NCBI GenBank assembly: GCA_030142905.1
Contig: JASJOG010000029.1
Coordinates: 906,501 to 970,500 of the forward strand
Length of the DNA stretch: 64,000 bases
Direction: 5' to 3'
Source of the DNA: Heliopora coerulea
Lineage: Eukaryota; Cnidaria; Anthozoa; Scleralcyonacea; Helioporidae
Shown: piece after piece, positions 44,492-54,429 of the stretch
Layout: each line of letters starts with the position of its first letter
Numbering within the stretch: the first letter of the stretch is position 1
Notes under the pieces: model-generated
Told to the model about the DNA's origin: nothing
Seen by the model: only the letters and a program-made list of their open reading frames with translations
Databases searched by the model: none
Position numbers and translations under genes: made by a program

Positions 44492-44533
44492 GTTTGATGT
44501 TTAGCTTGAAGATCTTGAAGATCGTTCATCTAC
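44492..44533. mobile_element. Internally deleted SINE-1, with target-site duplication
   Basis: TACATTAGAAATT occurs at 44479-44491 and 44534-44546. Between them lie GTTTGATGTTTA, the left end of the SINE at 60024-60242, and GCTTGAAGATC..GATCGTTCATCT, its right end; the tRNA head is missing. Confidence 0.65.
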
Positions 44534-44924
44534 TACATTAGAAATTCTTGCTAAATGTTTGCTTTAGAGTTCCTTTTCATGTTTTGTGCTCTTTACTATA
44601 ATATATTTTCATAAGTTCTATTAATTTTTATGAAAGTTTCAATTTTCAAATACTGAAATCAGCAAAGTAAATGTATTAAAATAATTGTTCGCCCCAGTCC
44701 CCAACTGTTCTACACCCACGGTTTCCGATCTGGGGTTTTTCTTTCAATTCTGGGGTTTTTCTCCGGGGTGATCTGGGGATTTTCTCAATTACCCAGTGGC
44801 AACGCTGAATATGACATCATTTAGTGAAGGTCCTCAGATGGGATGGTGAGAACATTTTGGCATTGATCATTCCGGTTGGCAACGACCGTTTATGAAAGGG
44901 AAAATATCGTAGTCGCTACTGCCA

Positions 44925-45030
44925 GCGTTACAGTTCTTACTGTTGTTATTTTACTGCTATTCTTACTTTAGTTACTGTTATTGCCCTTTGTTACCGTTGT
45001 CGTTGTTGTTCCTGTTGTAACGACGTCATT
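44925..45030. repeat. Degenerate TTACTGTTR triplet tract
   Basis: GTTACAGTTCTTACTGTTGTT, GTTACTGTTATTGCC and GTTGTCGTTGTTGTTCC; same style as 41285-41465 and 47995-48490, from which it is separated by inserted hAT elements. Confidence 0.65.
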
Positions 45031-45864
45031 TATGTATTATAACGCGTCATTGATAATCATAACAATGTAGGCTAGTCATTCAGGTGCTGCGCAATGAAAG
45101 ACTGTAATTCGGACAAAGGGACAATGTAACCAGGTTATTGGCAGGACATTGATTAAGTTGTGAAACAACGACTGAGACAAACGCTCGGACGCGCGTTAAC
45201 TGTCAATACCAGGGGCGGATCTAGGGTAGTTTCCGGAAACTACTGAAGATTTGGGAATTATTTTTTAAATCAACACAATTTAAAATAGTTTGCAAAATAT
45301 CTTTTTAAAATACCATATTCCTAGCCGTTTTAAGTGCGCTATTTTCAAAAATTTTACCAAATATTTGTGTTTGTTTACGAGCTCGACTCATTTTCTTGCT
45401 GGGAATTCTACCTTTCCTTGAAGAAATGTCTTCAATCTATCGAAATCTGGAAACTACTAAGTGGAAGGCTGGAAACTGCTAGGAAACCATTTTGGAAACT
45501 ACTGAGCGCTCCTATGTATATTGAGATCAGCGGTTGGAAACTACTGAGCTCGGTCGCTGATTGGCCGGAATTTTCGGAAACTACTGAGGAAACTACCGAG
45601 AAAAGTATAAAAAGCCAAGCCTACCCCCCTTAGGTCCCTCTGTTTCGTTAGACGTTCTATAACAGTCGTTTGAAACAGAACACTATTTGATAAGTGTAAT
45701 TTCACTCATTTGCTTCGATCTACGTTCGAATTCAGAAGAATACAAGTGATTTTTCTGAAATTTCATTGGATTTACGCTTGGTTTAACAGATTGTTTTTGC
45801 GTGAATATTAATTTATACTGCGTTTCAATTCCACGCTTGAGTGGAAATGGCATTAGTTCATCAA

Positions 45865-46736
45865 ATCATCGCCTGAACCTGTGTATAGCTGACACCTGCT
45901 CTCTGACCCTTGTTAGAAACATGATGGGTGTTGTAAAGAAGCTGTCTGACTTTTTTAGCAATTCTCCAAAGCGACAGTAGTACCTGATTAAGAAGGTTAA
46001 AGCCCAAATGCCTCGGAGTAACCACCATGTACTCATTGATGTTTGCAGGACCAGATGGGTTGCACGCATAGATGGGATGGACAGAATTGTTGAATTGCTA
46101 CTGCCAGTTGTTTCTACCTTAGAAGACATCTCATTAAAAAGAGATGCTTTTGGTAATCAACAGTGGAACCACAACAGCAGAGATGATGCCCAGGCCTTGG
46201 TAAATGCTATCAATTTCAGCTTTATTGTTACTCTTGTGATTGTCAGGCACATCTTGGATTTGACCAGACCCCTGACGGTCAAGCTGCAGAGAAAAGAAAT
46301 TGATCTTATGAAAGCAAAGGAAGAGATTAAAAGATTGGAATCTGCCTTGACAGACATGCAAGACCACATTGAGGAAAGACACCATTCACTCTTCAAAGAG
46401 GCAGTTGAATTGGCACAGAGTATTCATATTGATCCCAGTATGCCAAGGATAGTTAACAGACAAATTCATCGACCCAATGCTCCAGTCCAAACACCAGAGG
46501 ACTATTATAAGATAAATTTGACTAGAGTGTTCCTGGACCATGCACTTCAACAACTAGACATCAGATTTCAAGATGAAGTGTATGTTTGCTATAAGGGGTT
46601 GTCAATAATTCCCTCTCATTTGCTTGAACACCCACTGGACTGGAAAAACAACGTAATGGAATTCTGTGAGAGCTATAGACAGGACATACCTAACATTGCT
46701 GGCTTAGAGGCAGAATTTAGAATTAGAGGCAGTTGA
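45865..46736 (+). pseudogene. hAT-type transposase fragment (52 kDa repressor-like)
   Basis: Reads N-H-R-L-N-L-C-I-A-D-T-C, then V-K-K-L-S-D-F-F-S-N-S-P-K-R-Q and a stop at 45979. It continues C-R-T-R-W-V-A-R-I-D-G-M-D, which is the conserved R-W block of hAT transposases, a coiled-coil-like stretch and F-L-D-H-A-L-Q-Q-L-D-I-R-F. It ends in TGA at 46736. The N-terminal zinc finger, the first catalytic half and the C-terminal dimerisation domain are missing, so the element is non-autonomous. Confidence 0.75.
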
Positions 46737-47880
46737 ATTAGAGGCAGTTGAGTGTTTATATTAAGGTTTGCTGTTTTCTTTTTTCACCTGTTCTTGTGGT
46801 GGTGGTGGATTCTGAAACTAGTCACAAGATGCAAATTTATTAGAACACAAATTTGAAGAAATCAATGTAAACTGCCAGGTAAAATGAATTTCCTTATTTA
46901 CTAGTGGCCTGTTAATTCATGTTTAACATAAAAATTTGTTGATCTGGTTTTGTAGCCAGTTTAGGTGATGTTGTGTGTCATGAAGTTATATTGGATGGTA
47001 CAAATTTGAAAATCTGAATGCCAGGTATAAATCAATTTACTTATTTAGTGGCCTATTCATCATGTATTTATTTATCATTTTATCCTCTTTATGCAGCTGT
47101 TGTTGCTGTTTGGAACATGAATCTGCCTTTCTGGACCATAAGATGAAAAGGGCAAGTGATAACATGTATTCATTGTTGTCTACTAATACTATAGTACAGT
47201 ATAAATTATAATACTTGTCTTAATTCATGGTTTCTCTTTATCTATGGTCTCACACTGTGTTATGTTTCTTGAATTCTGCTGGTCCATGGAATGAAAAAAA
47301 AGGGAAGTAGTGTATTTATTTTTATCTTTGTAAGTGGTAATCAAAACATTTTTAATACTTTATGTTCTCTCCATTCTAGAGTTGTAGATTATCAAGGTAA
47401 CAACAAGTTCAGCTGGCATGGATGGCTCACATCTAATGTTACCCTAAAACTCTTGTGCACTTACTGAATCAGGTAAGCAGCCTCCCAATAGTACATGAAG
47501 GGGGACGGTCCTCCCCCCAAAAAAATCTACGGAACTAGTTTTATTTAAAATCGAATATAAATCTATATTCAAATATCTGTGCAGTAATCAATATTTTCAA
47601 AACAACTTTTCGTTCATCGGAAGTTTAATTGTGAAAAAAAGTACATAAGTGTTTTAAATAATTTAAGATCGCATGGATCTAAAGCTCTGGTGACTCGGCC
47701 GCTTTTTAATAACTCACTGACACTGGTTGTCATGGGGTCTCAAAAATAACCCAATCGCATGGACCTGAACGACCCCATCGAAAAAGGGAGATAAGATCCT
47801 AGAAAGGTCGTTTCCGACAATCTAGAGGGTCCAAATTTTAAAAGTTTTCTTGCTCGGCACCAACCATGGTGGCGCCTCGG
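46737..47880. other. hAT-like 2, right non-coding part
   Basis: AT-rich with recurring ACTTGTTCATGTATT-like phrases (near 46915, 47040, 47225). No further transposase was recognised. Confidence 0.4.
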
Positions 47881-47994
47881 GAGCGTGGTCGGAAACTACT
47901 GATGAAATACCCTAGATCCGCTTCTGAATACAGAGTGTAAATGTTATATGCGATCAATAAAGTTCACTATAAGAGAAGTGTGTCTGTTTGCCAT

Positions 47995-48490
47995 TTTCCA
48001 CTGTTGCCGATTTTGCTCTTATTTGTATTGTTACCGTCGTTGCCGCAGTTGTTGCTGCTGTGTTATGCTGTTATCGATTTTGCTCCTACTGTTGGAGTTA
48101 CTGCTGTAGCTCTTGTTGCTGTTGTTACTTCTATTACTGCTGTCACTGAAACCGCAACCAGCCGACAACTTCATAACAATATAAAACAAAACAGATTCAA
48201 AAAAATAGCATCTTGTAAACTCAAAATTCGAGTTAGAGCAAGACAAAAATAAGACTAATATCTCGACTTTATTGCAAAGTCATTATCAGAAAGAATGAAT
48301 ACAAAATGATGAGTATGTAATAAAGTCGAAATATTACAGTGTCACTTTTGGGTCTGTTGCTGCTTTTACTGTTCTTGTTGCTGTGACTACTGTTGTCATC
48401 GCTACTGCTGTTGCTGTTAGTGGTGATGTCGCTGCAGGTGCCACAGTTATTACTGTTGTTCCTGCTGCTGTCCTTGTTTTTTATAGTGTT
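47995..48490. repeat. Degenerate GTTGTTGCTGCTGTT triplet tract, interrupted
   Basis: Triplet-periodic from 47995 to about 48160 and again 48345 to 48490, split by the foldback at 48210-48350. It looks like the continuation of 44925-45030 across hAT-like 2. Confidence 0.75.
48210..48350. repeat. Foldback repeat with paired CTGATAA/GATGA motifs
   Basis: AAACTCAAAATTCGAGTTAG..GCAAGAC and CTAATATCTCGACTTTATTG are related to the left arm of the 5757-6161 palindrome (AACTCAAAATTTGAG, GTAATATTTCGAATTTATTA). The right side (GTAATAAAGTCGAAATATTAC) mirrors the left. A more decayed member of that family. Confidence 0.65.
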
Positions 48491-48752
48491 ACTGCTTTTA
48501 CCTTGGTTAAGAGCCGAAAGGGTCAGGGAACAGCCGATTCAGGAAACTTACTAGTTTAGAACCGAAAGTTTTTCATAATAATCTGACACTGCCGAAGTCA
48601 ACTAAAAAATGTTGCCTCGAGCAGGATTTGAACTTGATACCGGTCCGCCGCTCTACCTGTTGAGCTATCGAGTCCACAGGGATTGGAGGCGTGTTTTATC
48701 CACTTTTAGTGCACGAGATATTCTCGCGACAAATTAACGGTTAACCATGAGT

Positions 48753-48756
48753 GGAT

Positions 48757-48788
<32 letters not shown>

Positions 48789-49529
48789 GATTATTTATGC
48801 ACGGTAGCCATTCAGCACACTAAGCTGTTCTTCAATGGGCCATGCTTTGCTCTAAGAATCTATTAAATTACAAAAAATTGCGAAGCCTACATACTAATCA
48901 GCTTCACCCTATAATAACTATCTTATTTACAACCTATCAATATACTAATTATATTACAAATTACCAATTATTAATAATATATACAAACATGGCTAACAAT
49001 TAACATCATACAAGTGTTTAGAATCCACACAAGCCCAAATTCATGCAGGTCAAACAAGTGTCGTCCTGAAATGTCTTGAACAATCTTAAAGCCGTTATCA
49101 ATTACTGTTTTCTAAATTTTGGAAATAGTGATCAATTAGATTTTTAAATCTTGTCGTAGAGAGTTTGATACTCAGAAACTATATCGCGAGGCAATTTGTT
49201 CCATGCAGCCGCTGACCTATATGAGAAGGACTTTTTCATAAAATCTGTATTAGGTTTGTTTAAGTGAAGTTTTCGATCGTTGCTTCTTAGGTGATACATA
49301 ACGTTATTTCTGATATTAAACATTTCAGATACATATTCTGGTAATTGTCCTTGTAATGCTTTAAAAGTAATGTTTAATTCCCGTTTCTTTAAAATGTTTT
49401 CAATCGGAGCCCATCTCAAATCAGCAAAAATCTCCTTCGACCTAACATCGTAACTAGATCCCGTTATAACACGGGCAGTTCTTTTCTGCAATTTGTACAG
49501 CTTATTCAAGTGTGCACGACTACTGGATG
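48753..49529 (-). mobile_element. 5'-truncated LINE with (AAAT)n tail
   Basis: On the - strand the fragment starts in the reverse transcriptase C-terminal region and ends in an (AAAT)n tail, seen as (ATTT)n at 48752-48786. Truncation at the 5' side and a microsatellite 3' tail are typical of CR1-like LINE insertions. Confidence 0.8.
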
Positions 49530-49542
49530 TGCCGTGCTTCAA
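49144..49542 (-). pseudogene. LINE reverse transcriptase C-terminal fragment
   Basis: L-Y-K-L-Q-K-R-T-A-R-V-I-T-G-S-S-Y-D-V-R-S, then W-A-P-I-E-N-I-L-K-K-R-E and S-F-S-Y-R-S-A-A-A-W-N-K-L-P: the thumb and C-terminal block shared by CR1/jockey-like reverse transcriptases. The same block is in the LINE at 63700-64000 (K-L-Q-I-R-A-A-R-I-I-T-R-S-S-Y-D-I-R). No catalytic Y-A-D-D is included. Confidence 0.85.
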
Positions 49543-49545
49543 TTT

Positions 49546-49638
49546 TATTTTAGAATCATCCTCAGAAATACATGAATAGAAAGCTTTTCATGAAAATATT
49601 TCTGCTCATGTATCTTGGAGGATGATTCTGAAATTACT
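49546..49638. repeat. Inverted pair of SINE-2 ends
   Basis: TTTAGAATCATCCTC..AATACATGAATAGAAA is mirrored by ATTTCTGCTCATGTATCTTGGAGGATGATTCTGAAA. Confidence 0.7.
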
Positions 49639-49639
49639 A

Positions 49640-52225
49640 GTTTGGAAACTGAAGTTTCTGAGGGAAGGCCGCTTGTCGGAGTCAAAGTTGGAATAATATT
49701 ACAGGTAAAATTTAGTTTATAAGTAAAAAGGATTATGTAACGCAAAAATGACCAATGGAATTAGAAGGCTGATAATCAATAAATCAAATCATGAAACAAG
49801 GCTCGCACAAGGCGCGAAGCGCGGTGCGAGCGTGCTAATCTCGACGTGAGTGGAGCCATTTTACATGAGTGGTGACTAGGGAGAAAAATTTTCGCACTGA
49901 CCATGTTTGTATATAGTTATCTATTCAAGGATTCCAATCATTCAACAATACTGTGTGCAAGCTCGGGGACTGGTATGTTGGTGACCAAATCTTACTAAAG
50001 TTACTTAGATCCATATTGAAACAAATTGATTTAGTTCCCTTCTTTTTTTCTCTTGTATGAATCTCGCAAGTTGTTTACATCATTTGAACACGGAAGCCAG
50101 TAAATTATTTAAGACCGGCCAACGAAATGGCTTTCTTCGTGCTTGCAGCTGGTTTCACTTTTAGGGACCATCTTAGTTATTGGGCAATTTATGACTGGAA
50201 AGAACATTTCTAAAATTCAGCCCTTTAGAATATACATTGGCCAACTATTCACATTCTGTAGCAACGCTATGACTTTGTTCTTCTTCATGAATATGAACAA
50301 AAGACCTTACGGGAACTCACTTGTTGCCAGGACATTTGCTAAGCGACTGAGTGTAAACGACATTCTTCGCTGAAGTTGAATCGATGCTGATTTGTATGAA
50401 TCAAGAGTTTTCACGTTCTGGTAATCACTTAGCTGAGCTACAAAATCACAGGTAAGTCTGAATCGTGTAGCTTTGAAATGCAAGTTTTGCGGATGGAATA
50501 GTTTTGAGCAGCTTTCAATAGTGGCTTCCCGACTTCATTCTTCGCCAAGGGAGACTTATTGGTTCAAATATTATCGTGTTGATTTTGTTGGTGCTTCATG
50601 GCAAAGTAGAATGCTGATTCTGGTTCATTCGTCTATGTAGGACGATGGCTTTCGAATATTCTGTAGCACTTATCCGGATTGCGTTCATGGTTAATTGTTC
50701 GATAAGTGGGGTAAAACACTCAAGGTCCCGAAGACTTGTCTTGGGTTGACAGTCTTTGGATCCTTTCTCCGCTTTTCATTCAAGGATTTTATTGCCTTTT
50801 TCACGATCGTTTTCCATATGAAATGCTGCCCCACTGAAGCAATCGGAATCTATTTCTGGTTTGTAAGCAAGAATGTAAGGCAAACAGCCACCAGGACGCT
50901 GAAAAGCTAGTTACCTTAGGAGATCATACTTTTCTTCGGCGAAAATGCTATCCGATTCAGTCTTTCTCACTTCTCGGGCGGCTTGTGGGTGATTACCTTT
51001 ACCACGTTCGACCAGTCATGATTTCATGAGGATTTTAACAACTCGCAAGAAATTTTAAAAGTTTAAAGCTGTCTTTTTTCAGTAAATTCACAGTTGAACC
51101 CTTTATGTTGAGGTGAACGCTTCGTTGAAAATACGTAAGAGACGAAGGTTTGGACGCTACGCCTTTTTTTTTTTTTACAAAAGTTTTACAGCGGAAAAAA
51201 GTAAGTCTTTTACTTCCTTCTACTCGTTCTTCTTTCGACAAAACTTACACGAGGTTTGCATGTCGTATTTTGTTGCATGTTTTGTATTTTCCGATTTTTG
51301 GTCAGCAATAAAAATGCAGAACTCTTTCATGTTGTCTTTGTTTATTTCGTCAGATTCGTAATTCATTTCATCTTCGTCACCAAAGTCTTTTACCTCCGGA
51401 CGAATACTTAGCATGAAGCTTCATCATCGCACTTCTACTAGAAATTAGTAATTAACTTTGGGATAATATGGGATTTACCATTTTTTTAAGACAAGAAATA
51501 TCAAAATTTTTTTTTTTAATCATGAGCTGTCCATATTGCTGGTATCTGACGGGTAACCTATGAGAATGCTCCGCTTTTAAGACGGAAAGTCTAACCATCT
51601 AATGAAAAATCTTTCTTTAAAACGGGAAAAAGTGACAAGTTTGACCCGAAAACGACAAAAAATACCTCAAGAACGCAACTAATGCGGGGTCTTGATACGA
51701 ACATCTGTTGTTTAGCAATAGAATTGTCAGAATGGATTTCGTCATTTGTGAGATCGTTAAAGGTTATTCTCACCAAACGTTTTGTCTTATTAAAACAGAG
51801 TCGAAATTTTAAACGTAAATATGATGAAGAACAGTTTAAATATAACATAGTTTACAGTTTGGGTTGTCAATCTTCATGTCCAAATGTTGTGTTTTTTTAT
51901 ATTGCATTCCCTCTTCTAGTTGTAGTAAGGAGCGTTTATCTTTTTGACAATGTTGAAAAATTATCAATGTTACTTGGAATCTCGAGAGATATATTGGAAG
52001 GGTGGGCAAGGGTTTGTTGGATACACGTATTTCTCTTTCACAAAGTCAATCATTCCGTCAGTCGTTTAAGGATTACCTATTTAATCAGTCATTCAGCTAA
52101 TTAATGATTAAACCATTAAATGATTGTATATGTTGAATATTCAAATAATCATTTTAGCAATCAACCGTTCTGTTTACCGAACAATTGCGCACCTATTCAA
52201 TATAGAAAGATAAATCGAACCATAC
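49640..52225. other. TRPV-like 2 intron sequence, repeats, no gene called
   Basis: Includes a dispersed repeat (50290-50580) and a weak - strand open frame at about 51220-51414 reading F-C-I-F-I-A-D-Q-K-S-E-N-T-K-H-A-T-K-Y-D, which resembles the N-terminus of tyrosine-recombinase-type proteins but is too short to call. Confidence 0.4.
50290..50580 (-). repeat. Dispersed repeat, inverted relative to 61600-61880
   Basis: TTTTCACGTTCTGGTAATCAC and GCTTCCCGACTTCATTCTTC are the reverse complements of sequences at 61757-61775 and 61643-61667, and the intervening order is kept. No protein recognised. Confidence 0.65.
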
Positions 52226-52473
52226 CTGTAATGGAGTTCTACCCTGGTAATCTCTGCAATCGACATCAACTCCATAACTAATTAAAGCCTTCAGACATTT
52301 GCATGCATCATTTTTTGCCGCAAAATGAATAGGCGTCTGAAGTTCTCCGGTTGTCTGTATGTTCACTTCAGCACCTTTAGAGACTAAGAATTCTACCATT
52401 TCAACATGATCTACTGCAGCCGACACGTGAAGTGGGGCGCGTCCATATTTGTCTCGTTGGTTGATGTTTGCAC
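52226..52473 (-). CDS. TRPV-like cation channel 2, exon 2 (ankyrin repeats)
   Basis: A 248-bp exon, acceptor aattTAG, donor CAG|GTATGG, same length and phase as 17455-17702. It encodes D-K-Y-G-R-A-P-L-H-V-S-A-A-V-D-H and L-Q-T-P-I-H-F-A-A-K-N-D-A, ankyrin repeats 3 and 4, and ends R-T-P-L-Q. The two paralogues are about 70% identical here. Confidence 0.92.
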
Positions 52474-53938
52474 CTAAATTTAGAAAATTGAAAAGAAAAT
52501 AACTGCTGAATGTTATTGACGTATTTATAAAATAAGTTGTTTCTACTTGAACTTTGAGTCGTCCTTAGCCATGTTTATATAAAGCTGTATAAACACTGAA
52601 TTTCCCCGCCTTTTTTAAATCTGCTTATTAATTTAAACAAGAAATATAAAATGGTTTCCCATGTTTATATACTGTGATATGAACGCTTCGGATGTTGTGA
52701 AACTTTTGAAAAGCTAAAAAACACTACCCTGTGGCTCGTGTTTTTGTTACGCTTTTCTCAAATCTCAAATTCCCACGTGTTTATATCACAGTATATATAA
52801 ACATGGAAAAACACTTTATATTCAAATATATGCAAGTCTGAAGAAACTTAAGACTAGTGAGCTTCCTATGAAAGCCAAACATTTTTGACGTTATTTCATG
52901 GCCAGAATCTAAAAAATCTCGTTGATGAGGGTGCGTTGGCGTTCCAGTCATTTTAGTGACACAAGGCTTGGCTGTCAAATTTTGGTTTGGAAGATTAAAA
53001 ACTTTTTTTTTATCTCGATTGCAAAATTTTAATAATGTTAATGCTGGTCAAATGAGTGCCATCTGGGATTTAATATCAAAACTGGCGCCGAAGACAAAAG
53101 GCGAAGTAAAATCAAGAAATAATTTCAAGAATGACTAATTCAGCAGTAAACGAAACGTCAGCCACTTTCCTAAGATATTGTTCTTCAACTTATGTCATGG
53201 CTTTGTCACAAATTTTGTGCTCGGCACTTTCTTTCATAATAAAAATGTCATTTAATAATACTGCTTGGTTCCTCTATTATCTTGTTAAAGTTGCTTCTTA
53301 ACAGTTTTGATTTACTTCAAAATGCTGTTGAAACAAATACTGCATCAGTGTCGAGTCGAAATCTGATTGTTTTTATTTTATTCATTTTGTATTTTTAGTG
53401 TATAATCTTCGTGTATGTTATGAAGTTTTGGTATTGAATCTTATTCCTAACCTTTTTATTTCATGTAATGATCAAATCAACCGGACAATTTGCAGCTGTT
53501 AGAAAAGATTAATATTGGTCTGCAGTAAAAATTTTTTGAACTCGACATTTTGTTCTAAGATTTTTACTGTCTAGTGTATACATAAATTAAGCAATACAAA
53601 TACTTCCATACTTCAACTGCAAAATTTGGAAATAGGTCACTGAAGAAACTGGTGAGAAAATATCTCCTTAAAAATGTAATTAAACCAGTAAATCTTCTAG
53701 ATAAAGAGTGAAACGGATCACAGCCATGGACTGAAAAGTATTCTAAACCTTCCTGAGGTGGCTCACCATAGTTTCCATATGTTCGTGCTACAATTTGACA
53801 GGTTGTTTATTTATGGATTTTCTGTCTAAAAATTATGAGTTGAGCACTGAGTACAACAGACAGCAACAGAAGTATCAAAGATAAGATGGGTAACAAGTGG
53901 CCATCGATTGTTTGGTAATTCGTACCCAAGCCATTTAC
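52474..53938 (-). other. TRPV-like 2 intron 1
   Basis: AT-rich intron (donor AAAAG|GTAAATGG). It contains an inverted pair around TGTTTATAT(A)CTGTGATAT (52660-52680) and TATATCACAGTATATATAAACATG (52778-52802). No other element recognised. Confidence 0.75.
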
Positions 53939-54401
53939 CTTTTGATAAGAGAAATGCAGCCACATCCGGGTGCCACGATCTAGCCACCTCATGGAAAACT
54001 GTCTGTCCATATTTATCCGAGGCATTAATGTCTGCTCCATTTTTCAACAATGATTCAACAAATGAAAAATCGAAGGTATCGTTACAATGATTAGAAACTG
54101 CTAACTTTGCTATGTAGTGGATTAAAGCGTGGTTACGAACTTTCATCTCTGTGTTCGTTTGCTTTCCATCGATCCTGTAATCGTCGCTATCCATCTCACT
54201 GGTTAACGCTGCATGCATAACCTTCCCGGTCTTTTTGGCTGCCCCGGGAATTTCTTTCAGTTGTTGTTCCTCGTAAATCTTCAGACTCTTGCGCATTTGA
54301 CGTTTAGGAGTAAGATTCTTCCAATTTGATACCGTCATCTTCAGTAGGCGAACGTTTTTAGGTTCTTGAAATTCTGATCCTCCGTCGTTTCGGAAATGCA
54401 T
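53939..54401 (-). CDS. TRPV-like cation channel 2, exon 1 (N-terminus)
   Basis: First coding exon, 154 codons plus one base. The ATG at 54401 was chosen because K-R-Q falls at residue 35, as in paralogue 1. An acceptor tttCAG at 54429 lies 27 bases upstream, so a non-coding exon probably precedes it; the frame is also open between the two, which leaves a longer N-terminus possible. It encodes T-P-K-R-Q-M-R-K-S, K-E-I-P-G-A-A-K-K, H-A-L-I-H-Y-I-A-K-L and D-K-Y-G-Q-T-V-F-H-E-V-A-R-S-W, the first ankyrin repeats. It ends S-K-G, splitting the Gly codon in phase 1 before A-N-I-N. Confidence 0.87.
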
Positions 54402-54429
54402 GTCGCTGCGCTGGCTTGAAGTTGTATCC

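Larger units (their letters stand above)
42045..44807. mobile_element. hAT transposon 1 (2.76 kb)
   Basis: Ends are inverted repeats: CAACGTTGCCAC at the left and, read inward, CAGCGTTGCCACTGGG at the right. Flanking 8-mers AATATGGC (42037-42044) and AATATGAC (44808-44815) are a one-mismatch 8-bp target-site duplication, the hAT hallmark. CTGGGGTTTTT-type subterminal repeats occur about five times at the left (42059-42140) and three times at the right (44735-44780). The transposase inside is broken. Confidence 0.88.
45210..47926. mobile_element. hAT-like transposon 2 (2.72 kb)
   Basis: Starts CAGGGGCGGATCTAGGGTA and ends with the inverted form TACCCTAGATCCGCTTCTG. The flanks share AATAC (45205-45209 and 47927-47931), a short target-site duplication. 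GGAAACTACTGAG-like repeats occur about eight times between 45230 and 45600 and once just inside the right end (47890-47902), probable transposase-binding sites. It holds a partial transposase. Confidence 0.8.
48580..49560 (-). mobile_element. SINE-2 copy interrupted by a LINE insertion
   Basis: 48585-48752 matches the SINE-2 at 37418-37600 (CTGCCGAAGTCAACTAAAAA, CGGTCCGCCGCTCTACCTGT, TATTCTCGCGAC). Its expected continuation (GTGCnGTG-TTCAATT-TATTT-AGAATCATCCTCA) resumes only at about 49530. The LINE fragment lies between, with GTGGAT/CTGGAT at the junctions as a likely short target-site duplication. Confidence 0.8.
40120..52225 (-). other. TRPV-like 2 intron 2 (12.1 kb), packed with nested elements
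   Basis: Donor CAG|GTATGG at 52226/52225, acceptor CCAG at 40120. The matching intron of paralogue 1 is only 612 bp. The growth comes from hAT-1, hAT-2, triplet tracts, a SINE-2 split by a LINE, and foldbacks, listed separately. Confidence 0.85.

Noticed and set aside
50143..50373. 76-codon hydrophobic open frame as a small membrane protein gene
   Set aside because: Partly overlaps a dispersed repeat, has no convincing start, and no homologue is recognised.
51220..51414. Possible tyrosine-recombinase N-terminus on the - strand
   Set aside because: The resemblance is limited to about 40 residues and no catalytic domain follows.
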